Shown: piece by piece, positions 24,488 through 32,116 of the stretch
Layout of the letters: the number at the start of each line of letters is the position of its first letter
Numbering within the stretch: the first letter of the stretch is position 1
DNA from: Kineothrix sp. MB12-C1
GTDB lineage: Bacteria; Bacillota; Clostridia; Lachnospirales; Lachnospiraceae
NCBI RefSeq assembly: GCF_030863805.1
Contig: NZ_CP132957.1
Location: 3,596,001 to 3,660,000 of the forward strand
Direction of reading: 5' to 3'
DNA length: 64,000 nt
The notes under the pieces: model-generated
Databases searched by the model: none
What the model was told of the DNA's origin: nothing
What the model saw: only the letters and a program-made list of their open reading frames with translations
Program-made: the position numbers and the translations under genes

Positions 24488-26575
24488 ATGAATGTTTACA
24501 CAACTGACAAAATTAGAAATGTAGTATTGCTCGGACATGGGGGATGCGGTAAGACAAGTTTAGTTGAAGCAATGGCATATTTATCCGGTATTACCTCGAG
24601 AATGGGGAAAGTAACCGATGGCAATACTGTAAGCGATTTTGGCAAGGAAGAACAGAAAAGACAGATATCTATCTCTACATCAGTTGTTCCAATTGAGTGG
24701 GATGGGATTAAGATAAATATATTGGATTCACCGGGATTCTTTGATTTTGTAGGAGAAGTAGAAGAAGCAGTCAGTGCGGCGGATGCTGCCATTATTGTAG
24801 TATCCGGTAAGGCCGGTATGGAAGTCGGAACAGAGAAGGCATGGGAGATATGCGATAGATATAAATTGCCCCGCTTCGTGTTCGTAACAGATATGGATGT
24901 GGATAACGCTTCTTTCCGTCAGGTTGTGGAAGATATGACGAATACCTACGGCAAGAAGATGGCACCGTTCCATCTGCCTATTCGTGAGAACGAGAAATTT
25001 GTCGGATATGTTAACGTAATTACGGAAGCTGGTTACAGATGGCAGGGTAAGGACGTGGTGGATTGTGAGGTACCGGAATATAGTAAGGCTAATTTACAAC
25101 TTTATAAGGATACGCTGATGGAGACAGTAGCGGAGACGAGTGAAGAATTCATGGAACGCTACTTCGGAGGCGAGACTTTCTCTGAGGCGGAGATAAGAGC
25201 CGCTCTTCGTACGAACATCATCGATGGAACGATAGTACCTATGACGATGGGCTCCAGTGTTTTATGCCAAGGTATTTATACACTGCTCGATGATATTGTA
25301 AAATATATGCCAAACCCGGAGAGTAAAGAAATTGCGGGAATTAATTTGAAAACAAACGAAATTTTCCAGGCGAATTATGATTTCTCCAAGGCGAAATCAG
25401 CTTATATATTTAAAACGATTGTGGATCCTTTTATAGGAAAATATTCACTGGTAAAGATATGTTCCGGCGTATTTAAAACCGATGATCTCATCTATAACAG
25501 CGATAAAGATATCGAGGAGAAAATAGGCAAATTATATGTTCTTCAAGGAAATAAGCCGATAGAAGTGAGCGAACTTCATGCGGGAGATATCGGTGCAATT
25601 GCTAAGTTGACAGCGGCGCGCACGGGTAACACCCTCTCCACGAAGACAAGTCCGATCAAATACGGTAAAGCTGAGATATCCACTCCTTACACATATTTGA
25701 GATATCATGCGAAGAACAAGGGAGATATCGATAAGATATCCCAGTCCTTACAGAAAATGATGCATGAGGATCCGACCCTAAAGGTGGTGAACGATGCGGA
25801 AAATAGACAAATGCTGCTTTATGGTATGGGAGACTTGCATTTGGAAGTGGTGACGAGCAGGCTTCGCAATGAATATAAAGTGGAAATAGACTTAACACAG
25901 CCTAAAGTGGCGTTTCGGGAGACGATTAAGAAGACTTCCGATGTGGAATATAAATATAAGAAACAGTCGGGCGGACATGGACAATACGGTCACGTAAAGA
26001 TGAGATTCCTGCCTTCCGGAGATTTGGAGAAACCTTATGAATTCGCACAAGAAGTAGTAGGAGGTGCGGTACCCAAGAACTTCTTCCCTGCGGTAGAAAA
26101 GGGCTTACAGGAATCTGTATTAAAGGGGCCTCTCGCTGCTTATCCTGTTGTAGGAGTTAAGGGCGTGCTGTACGATGGTTCTTATCATGCGGTAGATTCC
26201 TCGGAAATGGCTTTCAAGATGGCAACGATTCAGGCGTTTAAAAAAGGATTTATGGAGGCAGGTCCTATCTTGCTCGAGCCGATCGCATCTTTGAAAGTAA
26301 CAATACCGGATGCTTATACCGGAGATGTTATGGGTGATTTGAATAAGAGAAGAGGACGTGTACTCGGTATGAATCCGTTAAATGGCAAGCAGGTAATCGA
26401 AGCTGATATTCCGATGACAGGATTATTCGGATACTGTACGGATCTTCGGTCCATGACTGGCGGAAGAGGTACTTATTCTTATGAATTCTCAAGATATGAG
26501 CAGGCACCAAGCGATATTCAGGAAAAAGAAGTGGCAGCGAGAGCAGCTAGTGTATCGGAGGGTGGTGAAGAATAA
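24488..26575 (+). CDS. EF-G-like translational GTPase paralogue
   Basis: A 695-residue protein with full EF-G domain order: GTPase domain, beta-barrel domain II, and domains III-V (domain IV GGHGQYGHVK; domain V AYTGDVMGDLNKRRGRVLGM). G1 is GHGGCGKTS (16-24), G3 is DSPG (80-83), but G4 reads TDMD (134-137) instead of NKMD, so guanine specificity may be altered. It is not next to rpsL/rpsG/tufA, so it is unlikely to be the main EF-G. It may act in ribosome recycling or a stress role like other EF-G2 proteins; TetM-type ribosomal protection is less likely. ATG 24488 has GGAGGA at ideal spacing; the frame's earlier ATG lacks one. Confidence 0.9.
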   Translation: MNVYTTDKIRNVVLLGHGGCGKTSLVEAMAYLSGITSRMGKVTDGNTVSDFGKEEQKRQISISTSVVPIEWDGIKINILDSPGFFDFVGEVEEAVSAADAAIIVVSGKAGMEVGTEKAWEICDRYKLPRFVFVTDMDVDNASFRQVVEDMTNTYGKKMAPFHLPIRENEKFVGYVNVITEAGYRWQGKDVVDCEVPEYSKANLQLYKDTLMETVAETSEEFMERYFGGETFSEAEIRAALRTNIIDGTIVPMTMGSSVLCQGIYTLLDDIVKYMPNPESKEIAGINLKTNEIFQANYDFSKAKSAYIFKTIVDPFIGKYSLVKICSGVFKTDDLIYNSDKDIEEKIGKLYVLQGNKPIEVSELHAGDIGAIAKLTAARTGNTLSTKTSPIKYGKAEISTPYTYLRYHAKNKGDIDKISQSLQKMMHEDPTLKVVNDAENRQMLLYGMGDLHLEVVTSRLRNEYKVEIDLTQPKVAFRETIKKTSDVEYKYKKQSGGHGQYGHVKMRFLPSGDLEKPYEFAQEVVGGAVPKNFFPAVEKGLQESVLKGPLAAYPVVGVKGVLYDGSYHAVDSSEMAFKMATIQAFKKGFMEAGPILLEPIASLKVTIPDAYTGDVMGDLNKRRGRVLGMNPLNGKQVIEADIPMTGLFGYCTDLRSMTGGRGTYSYEFSRYEQAPSDIQEKEVAARAASVSEGGEE

Positions 26576-26673
26576 GCGGAGATACCGATTGGCGGACGTA
26601 AATAGTGTATTGCCGGATGTAATGTAATAAATGCAACTAGGGTAAAATTTAAGAAAAGAGTGAGATAAGAATG

Positions 26674-26708
26674 GGATGTCTGAGTGCGTATGCATAAGAC
26701 ATCCTGTT
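26674..26708 (+). terminator. Probable terminator after the EF-G-like gene
   Basis: GGATGTCT (26674-26681) and AGACATCC (26697-26704), followed by TGTTTTG. The stem is 8 bp and the T-run interrupted, so efficiency is uncertain. Confidence 0.6.
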
Positions 26709-26836
26709 TTGTATCATAGAAAAAGGATAGAAAACAAGGCAAAACCTTGACAGAGTATGAGAAAAAGTATAGAATTATCGGTGTTTTATAACGTAAAATA
26801 TTGATGAAGTATTCTGAAAAATGTGAGGAAGAAAAG

Positions 26837-29257
26837 ATGGCACAACCGTATAACCACAAAGAGATTGAAGAAAAATGGCGTAAAGAATGGGCGAAAAATC
26901 CTGTTAATGTAGATGATGGAAAAAAGCCGAAATATTATTGCCTCGATATGTTTCCCTATCCTTCAGGAAATGGGCTTCATGTAGGACATTGGAGAGGATA
27001 TGTTATTTCTGATGTATGGAGCCGTTATAAGATGTTGAATGGAGGTCATTATATCATTCATCCGATGGGATGGGATGCGTTCGGTCTTCCGGCAGAGAAC
27101 TATGCGATTAAGATGGGTGTACATCCTGCCAAGTCCACACAGCAGAATGTAGATAATATTAAGGAGCAGATCGACCAGATTGCGGCTCTTTACGATTGGG
27201 ATATGGAAGTAAATACAACAGATCCTGATTTCTATAAATGGACACAGTGGATATTTGTGAAAATGTTCAAAGAAGGACTTGCTTATCAGAAGGAAATGCC
27301 GATTAACTGGTGCCCTTCCTGTAAGACAGGACTCGCGAACGAAGAAGTTGTGAATGGACAGTGCGAGCGCTGCAGTTCAGAGGTGACGAAGAAGAATTTG
27401 AAGCAGTGGATGCTTCGCATTACGAAATATGCGGACCGTCTTTTAGAAGATCTCGATAAGTTGGATTGGCCGGAAAAAGTGAAGAAAATGCAAGGTGAGT
27501 GGATTGGGCGTTCTTACGGTGCGGAAGTCGATTTCAAAGTGGATGGAAGTGATGATGCAATTACTGTCTACACTACAAGGCCGGATACTCTTTACGGAGC
27601 GACTTTCATGGTTCTTGCGCCGGAGCATGCTCTTGCAGCTAAGCTGGCAACGCCGGAGAATAAGGCCGCCGTGGATAAATATATTCAGGATGCATCCAAC
27701 AAATCGAATGTAGATAGATTGCAGGATAAGGAAAAGACCGGCGTATTTACCGGTTCCTACGCGATTAACCCGTTAAGCGGAGAAAAGACACCGATCTGGC
27801 TGTCCGACTATGTTCTTGCTGATTATGGTACAGGAGCGATTATGTGCGTACCGGCACATGATGACCGTGACTTTGAATTTGCCACGAAGTTCCAGATACC
27901 TATCGTGCAAGTAATTGCCAAAGATGGCAAGGAAATAGAAAATATGACAGAAGCCTATACCGAAGCTGCGGGAACGATGATTAATTCCGGCGACTGGAAC
28001 GGTATGGAATCATCGGTGCTTAAGCAAGAAGCACCTGCTTTTATTGAGAAGTTAGGATTTGGCCATAAGACGACGAATTACAAGCTTCGTGACTGGGTAT
28101 TTTCCCGTCAGCGTTACTGGGGAGAACCGATTCCTATTATACACTGTCCGAAATGTGGTTGTGTGCCGGTACCGGAAGAGCAGCTTCCTTTACTGCTTCC
28201 GGAAGTGGAATCTTATCAGCCCACAGGTACAGGAGAGTCTCCTTTGGCAGGTATTGATGAATGGGTGAATACTACCTGTCCGGTCTGTGGAGAAGCTTCT
28301 AAGAGAGAGACCAACACCATGCCTCAATGGGCAGGCTCTTCTTGGTATTTCCTGCGTTATGTAGACAGCAAGAATAAGGAGGAATTGGTGAGCAAAGAAA
28401 AGGCGGAGAAATATCTGCCGGTGGATATGTATATTGGCGGTGTAGAGCATGCGGTACTTCACCTGCTCTATTCCAGATTCTATACGAAATTCCTCTGCGA
28501 TATCGGGGTGATTGATTTCGATGAGCCTTTTATCAAGCTGTTTAACCAGGGAATGATCACAGGTAAGAATGGTATTAAGATGAGTAAGTCGAAAGGAAAC
28601 GTGGTATCCCCAGATGGTTTGGTAAATGATTATGGCTGCGATTCATTACGTCTTTACGAGCTATTCGTAGGCCCTCCGGAGCTCGATTCGGAATGGGATG
28701 ACAGAGGAATCGACGGAGTATATCGCTTTATGACACGTTTCTGGAACCTTGTAACGAATAATAAGGATAAGAATGTGGAAGCCACGAAGGAAATGCTGAA
28801 GGTACGCAATAAAATGATTGCTGATATTTCACATCGCCTGGAGAACTTTAGCTTGAATACGGTAGTGTCCGGATTCATGGAATACAATAACAAGATGTTG
28901 GATATAGCGAAAAAGGACGGTATCGATAAAGATACGTTGAAAACGGCCGTTATACTTTTGGCTCCCTTCGCACCGCATATCAGTGAAGAGTTGTGGCGTC
29001 AATTAGGAGAGAATGGTTCTGTCTTCCATCAAGTATGGCCGATAGCGGATGCAAGTGCCATGGTAGAAGAGGAGAAGGAAATTGCCGTACAGGTAAATGG
29101 TAAAACGAAGCTGGTAATTAGCGTTGCTACAGATATTACTAAGGATGCGGCGATTGCAGCCGGAAAAGAAGCGCTTGGAGCAAAGCTTGAGGGTGAAATT
29201 GTAAAAGAGATCTATGTCCCCGGAAAAATCGTGAATCTTGTAGTAAAAAATAAGTAA
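26837..29257 (+). CDS. leuS: Leucine-tRNA ligase
   Basis: Charges tRNA-Leu. The 806-residue bacterial-type class I synthetase has the HIGH-type motif PSGNGLHVGHWRGY (about residues 42-55), a zinc-type Cys cluster (CPSCKTG, CERCSSE), the CP1 editing domain (about 220-420, with TTRPDTLYGATFMVLAPEH), a second Cys set (CPKCGC, CPVCGE) and KMSKS (about 582). ATG 26837 follows GAGGAAGAAAAG; an ATG 33 bp upstream is less likely. No T-box leader precedes it. The TAA stop lies in a GTAACTG repeat. Confidence 0.97.
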   Translation: MAQPYNHKEIEEKWRKEWAKNPVNVDDGKKPKYYCLDMFPYPSGNGLHVGHWRGYVISDVWSRYKMLNGGHYIIHPMGWDAFGLPAENYAIKMGVHPAKSTQQNVDNIKEQIDQIAALYDWDMEVNTTDPDFYKWTQWIFVKMFKEGLAYQKEMPINWCPSCKTGLANEEVVNGQCERCSSEVTKKNLKQWMLRITKYADRLLEDLDKLDWPEKVKKMQGEWIGRSYGAEVDFKVDGSDDAITVYTTRPDTLYGATFMVLAPEHALAAKLATPENKAAVDKYIQDASNKSNVDRLQDKEKTGVFTGSYAINPLSGEKTPIWLSDYVLADYGTGAIMCVPAHDDRDFEFATKFQIPIVQVIAKDGKEIENMTEAYTEAAGTMINSGDWNGMESSVLKQEAPAFIEKLGFGHKTTNYKLRDWVFSRQRYWGEPIPIIHCPKCGCVPVPEEQLPLLLPEVESYQPTGTGESPLAGIDEWVNTTCPVCGEASKRETNTMPQWAGSSWYFLRYVDSKNKEELVSKEKAEKYLPVDMYIGGVEHAVLHLLYSRFYTKFLCDIGVIDFDEPFIKLFNQGMITGKNGIKMSKSKGNVVSPDGLVNDYGCDSLRLYELFVGPPELDSEWDDRGIDGVYRFMTRFWNLVTNNKDKNVEATKEMLKVRNKMIADISHRLENFSLNTVVSGFMEYNNKMLDIAKKDGIDKDTLKTAVILLAPFAPHISEELWRQLGENGSVFHQVWPIADASAMVEEEKEIAVQVNGKTKLVISVATDITKDAAIAAGKEALGAKLEGEIVKEIYVPGKIVNLVVKNK

Positions 29258-29280
29258 CTGTGAGGAAACTGGACAGTTAC
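29254..29280 (+). repeat. Palindromic repeat, GTAACTG family, copy 3
   Basis: GTAACTG (29254-29260) and CAGTTAC (29274-29280) are perfect complements around a 13-nt loop. The leuS TAA stop (29255-29257) is inside the left arm. Confidence 0.7.
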
Positions 29281-29300
29281 GGTAAAACAATAAATAATAA

Positions 29301-29330
29301 AAGAGCGTATGCGAAAATGCATACGCTCTT
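29301..29330 (-). terminator. Terminator of the minus-strand 29.3-30.1 kb genes
   Basis: AAGAGCGTATGC (29301-29312) and GCATACGCTCTT (29319-29330), a perfect 12-bp stem. The minus strand continues with TTATTATTTATTG, so it works best for the minus-strand genes; leuS transcripts from the other side may also stop here. Confidence 0.75.
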
Positions 29331-29333
29331 CGA

Positions 29334-29606
29334 TTATCGTTTCCGCTTCAGTGCCATCAGCCGATTAATTTTCTCCGCTTCTTCAGGAGAGGAATATTTA
29401 CGCAGTGCCGCAGCAATTGTGGCAATTTCACTATCATCAAAGGAAATATTGCTCGCTTTTCCTTTTTGCGAGACGGACATAAGAAAAGGAATCATCTGTT
29501 CGCGGGAAAGATTCTTGCTTTCAAATACGAGCATTTGTAAAAATTGAAGCTTATCTCTATCGATATGTGCAACGAGGGGATCGTTCATCCATTCATTCTG
29601 ACTCAT
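29334..29606 (-). CDS. Small protein of unknown function
   Basis: A 90-residue hydrophilic, mostly helical protein without membrane segments or known motifs. It has a central charged region (FDDSEIATIAAALRKYSSPEEAEKI) and a basic end (LMALKRKR). The start at ATG 29606 (MSQNEWMND) lies 6-7 nt after AAAGGTAGG; codons further upstream in frame have no site. It follows the 156-residue gene by 22 bp and shares its transcript. Both may act together; no function is proposed. Confidence 0.65.
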   Translation of the reverse strand: MSQNEWMNDPLVAHIDRDKLQFLQMLVFESKNLSREQMIPFLMSVSQKGKASNISFDDSEIATIAAALRKYSSPEEAEKINRLMALKRKR

Positions 29607-29628
29607 AATCATCCTACCTTTCTTTACG

Positions 29629-30099
29629 TTAAATTCCGCTAAACATTTCAAACATAGTCTTTTGTTCCGGGGAAAGCATATTCATAAGCATATCGGTATT
29701 TCCAAAACCTTCCCCGGAACCTTCTCCGAAGCCTTCCGGGAAAAAATCTTTCATCAGTTCAATCGTTTTACTCATCTCTTTATATTTTTCAATTGTATCG
29801 AATAAATTTATAATTTGTTCCGCTTTTTTCTTCTCTTCTTTTGTAAAGTAAGGAAGAAGAGAGTGATATATTTTAAAGATATCAAATTCTTCTTTTTGTA
29901 TGGAACAGCCCGATAACTCGAAGGAATGAGTCTTGTAATAGGAGATGGTATGCTGCAGTTCCAGATATTTTATGTAAATAGCTAACTGCTTTTGCATTTG
30001 GAAATCGAAGTAAGGGATCATGATTTTTAACATTTGGATATGGTTATTTGTAAACAGAACATCAAAGGCTGTTATGTTATTTTGTTCTTTTTCATCCAT
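29629..30099 (-). CDS. Hypothetical helical protein with Gly/Glu/Phe-rich segment
   Basis: A 156-residue protein, first of a two-gene minus-strand unit. The N-terminal 110 residues are predicted helical and acidic/amphipathic. A short Gly-rich hinge follows (FPEGFGEGSGEGFGN, about residues 119-133) and then a Met-rich end (MLMNMLSPEQKTMFEMF). The Met-rich end after a flexible linker recalls a self-interaction or partner-binding tail, but this is inference. ATG 30099 is preceded by a GGGATTC-type weak site. I do not recognise the family. Confidence 0.65.
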   Translation of the reverse strand: MDEKEQNNITAFDVLFTNNHIQMLKIMIPYFDFQMQKQLAIYIKYLELQHTISYYKTHSFELSGCSIQKEEFDIFKIYHSLLPYFTKEEKKKAEQIINLFDTIEKYKEMSKTIELMKDFFPEGFGEGSGEGFGNTDMLMNMLSPEQKTMFEMFSGI

Positions 30100-30170
30100 A
30101 GGAATCCCTTACCCTTCCATGTTATTATAAAATCTTATGTATAGAAAAGTTAAAATATGCGCATCCGTTT

Positions 30171-30230
30171 GTTCTGTAATAGGAACACTTTCCTGTTACA
30201 CAAGAGAAGATAGGCTCATATGAGCCTATC
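30171..30230. repeat. Palindromic repeat, GTAATAGGA family, copy 2, plus 22-bp palindrome
   Basis: GTTCTGTAATAGGA (30171-30184), a 6-nt loop and TCCTGTTACA (30191-30200). This is followed by a perfect palindrome of two 11-nt halves, GATAGGCTCAT at 30209-30219 and its complement to 30230. It lies between the 156-residue gene and the Gly/Cys-rich gene, both minus strand. Confidence 0.6.
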
Positions 30231-30260
30231 TCCAGCTATTTGTCTGTTCTGATGTAAGTG

Positions 30261-30491
30261 CTAGAAGAAGGAATTTCCTCCACAGCAGCAAAGAATAAGC
30301 AGGATAAAGATGATGCTATCGCAGCCACCATTAGAGCCGCCACCGAGAAGTCCATTACCGCCACAGCCGCTGTTGTTGTTGCCACCACAGATGCAAAGCA
30401 GAAGGATTATCCAGATGATAGAGTTACATCCGGAGTTTTCGTTACTTACTCCACCGCCACAGCCACATCCTGTTGCTGTTAAATCACTCAT
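30261..30491 (-). CDS. Small Gly/Cys/Asn-rich protein with two hydrophobic repeats
   Basis: A 76-residue protein with strong start signals: ATG 30491 is preceded by TTTGGAGG at good spacing. Composition is extreme (Gly, Cys, Asn, Ile, Leu). Two similar hydrophobic units, NSIIWIILLLCICGGN (about residues 22-37) and DSIIFILLILCCCGGN (about 58-73), are separated by a Gly/Asn loop, an internal duplication. The N-terminus has a GCGCGGG cluster. This could be a membrane or spore/envelope-associated peptide reminiscent of small Gly-rich sporulation proteins, or metal binding through its 11 or so cysteines. No family is confirmed. Confidence 0.7.
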   Translation of the reverse strand: MSDLTATGCGCGGGVSNENSGCNSIIWIILLLCICGGNNNSGCGGNGLLGGGSNGGCDSIIFILLILCCCGGNSFF

Positions 30492-30612
30492 AAATTTGCC
30501 TCCAAAAAAGTTTTTTTATTTATGGTTTATATTATGACGTATGGCTTGGTCTTGTTTCCACAATATGGGAAAAGAAATATAAAAAAAATAACACAATAAA
30601 TCGACAAAATAC

Positions 30613-30640
30613 TTGAATTAATTACAAGATATAGTAAAAT
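30613..30640 (+). promoter_or_regulatory. Candidate promoter of the sortase-LRR operon
   Basis: TTGAAT (30613-30618), a 16-nt spacer and TAAAAT (30635-30640). It lies before the tandem repeats, so these would be part of the srtB 5' leader of about 250 nt. Confidence 0.45.
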
Positions 30641-30682
30641 ATTAGTGTATGTTGTTTAATATAGGGTAAATATACCATCATC

Positions 30683-30852
30683 GACAAGGTATAATATTTT
30701 AACAATATTGTACTGCGCCGAGCAAAGCGAGTGTGCAAAAAACATACCGTGGCCGCTTGCGGACAAGGTATAATATTTTAACAGTATTATACTGCGCCGA
30801 GCAAAGCGAGTGTGCAAAAACATACCGTGGCCGCTTGCGGCTAAGGTATAAG
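30683..30852 (+). repeat. Two tandem 79-bp repeats plus partial third, upstream of sortase
   Basis: Units begin GACAAGGTATAATATTTT at 30683 and 30762, and a truncated third begins at 30840 (period 79 then 78 bp). Each holds an AT palindrome, the core CTGCGCCGAGC-AAA-GCGAGTGTGCA, ACATACCGTGG and CCGCTTGCGG (a 4-bp mini hairpin). A further copy is at 40392-40483 and a diverged one at 8151-8203. Each unit also contains TATAAT-like sequence. This 413-bp gap (30492-30903) has no gene; the frame across it on the minus strand is a by-product of the repeat. Confidence 0.85.
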
Positions 30853-30903
30853 ACCCAGCATTAATGGCGGCATAATTTAAAAAGATAACGAGGGAGAAAA
30901 TAG

Positions 30904-32085
30904 ATGGCAGCACAGCAGCATATAGTTGCGGGCAGGCAATTCCGTACGAAAGCAGATTATGAGGCTGCAGTAAGAGATAAGAAGAAGATCGATATTATCA
31001 AATCGAAGATAAATATGAATCAACCAAAAGAAGTAATACAGCTTTATGAACAGATGCAGCAAGGAGCCTATCACTTCGAGACGATGGTTGGTAATGATTT
31101 CGATGATGAGATATATGAATTGGTAGAATCATACAAAGAGCAGGGGAAGGGTGAAAAGGGGAGAAGGCAAAAAAATAAAACTGCCAATGAGAAAAAGAAG
31201 AGAAGTAAAAGCCATAAGGCGATAAAAGGTGGAAAGATAAGTTCCGTGGAAGATTTCGATGAAGATATGAAAAGGGAGATAGAAGCCCAGCTACGAGCCG
31301 CGGAAAGGCGCAGGAAATGGATTGTAGTCCTGTGTTCGTTATGTGCTATGGTGAGCTTCGGATACTTCTTCGTATATTATTTCTATGCCGAACGAACGAA
31401 TACGGATTATGAGAAGCTGGCCGGGCTGAAAGACAGCCAGATGCTGGCAGACGTGGGAGAAAGAATAATCGTCGTTCGCGGAGAAGAGGAAGAAATCGTA
31501 CTGCCCGATATACTGGATGAGTACAAAACTTTATATAATAAGAACAAAAAGCTAATCGGATGGCTGAAAATTGACGATACAATAATAGATTATCCAGTTA
31601 TGCAGACATCCAATAATGAATATTACCTTACATATAACTTCCATCAGGAGTATGACAAAAACGGTAGTATTTTTATGGATTTCCAGTGTAAAGCATATCC
31701 GCGTTCGCAGAATCTTATTTTATACGGACACCATATGAAGTCCGGTCAGATGTTCGGCGACCTGGAGAAGTACACTAAGAAGTCTTATTATGAATCTCAT
31801 AGTGTCATACAATTCGACACGATATATGAGAAGGGTACTTATCAAGTAATGTATGTATTTAGAGCAAAGGTTTTGAAGGAAAACGAGATTGCTTTTAAAT
31901 ATTATCAATTTATAAATGCGAACTCACCAGAGGAGTTCAATTCAAATATGAAGGAAATGGCGGCAATGTCACTGTACGATACCGGGGTGACGGCAGAATA
32001 CGGAGACGAACTGTTGACTTTATCGACCTGTGATAACTCACAGACGGACGGAAGATTCGCAGTAGTTGCCAAAAGGATTCAATAA
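30904..32085 (+). CDS. srtB: Class B sortase with long cytoplasmic N-terminal extension
   Basis: A 393-residue transpeptidase that would cleave a sorting signal and link the substrate to peptidoglycan. The catalytic triad is His276 (YGHHM), Cys376 (LSTCDN) and Arg384 (DGRFAVVAKR). It has one membrane segment (about 139-161) with the catalytic domain outside. The N-terminal ~135 residues are charged, with a Lys-rich linker (about 85-110), much longer than in typical class B sortases. ATG 30904 follows AACGAGGGAG. It lies 31 bp ahead of an LRR protein ending in a TPKTG sorting signal, which is the likely substrate. Confidence 0.92.
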   Translation: MAAQQHIVAGRQFRTKADYEAAVRDKKKIDIIKSKINMNQPKEVIQLYEQMQQGAYHFETMVGNDFDDEIYELVESYKEQGKGEKGRRQKNKTANEKKKRSKSHKAIKGGKISSVEDFDEDMKREIEAQLRAAERRRKWIVVLCSLCAMVSFGYFFVYYFYAERTNTDYEKLAGLKDSQMLADVGERIIVVRGEEEEIVLPDILDEYKTLYNKNKKLIGWLKIDDTIIDYPVMQTSNNEYYLTYNFHQEYDKNGSIFMDFQCKAYPRSQNLILYGHHMKSGQMFGDLEKYTKKSYYESHSVIQFDTIYEKGTYQVMYVFRAKVLKENEIAFKYYQFINANSPEEFNSNMKEMAAMSLYDTGVTAEYGDELLTLSTCDNSQTDGRFAVVAKRIQ

Positions 32086-32116
32086 AATTCGTTTTACAGC
32101 GGAGGAGAGTAGCAAT

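Noticed and set aside
26576-26836. T-box leader for leuS
   Set aside because: No GGGTGG-CCGCG-type T-box sequence or antiterminator; only a modest terminator is present.
30683-30852. Possible CRISPR array
   Set aside because: Units are directly adjacent with no variable spacers, period is 79 bp and no cas genes occur.
30656-30913. 85-residue minus-strand frame with repeated ASGHGMF units upstream of sortase
   Set aside because: It is produced by the tandem 79-bp repeats read in one frame; there is no ribosome binding site and the region is a promoter/leader.
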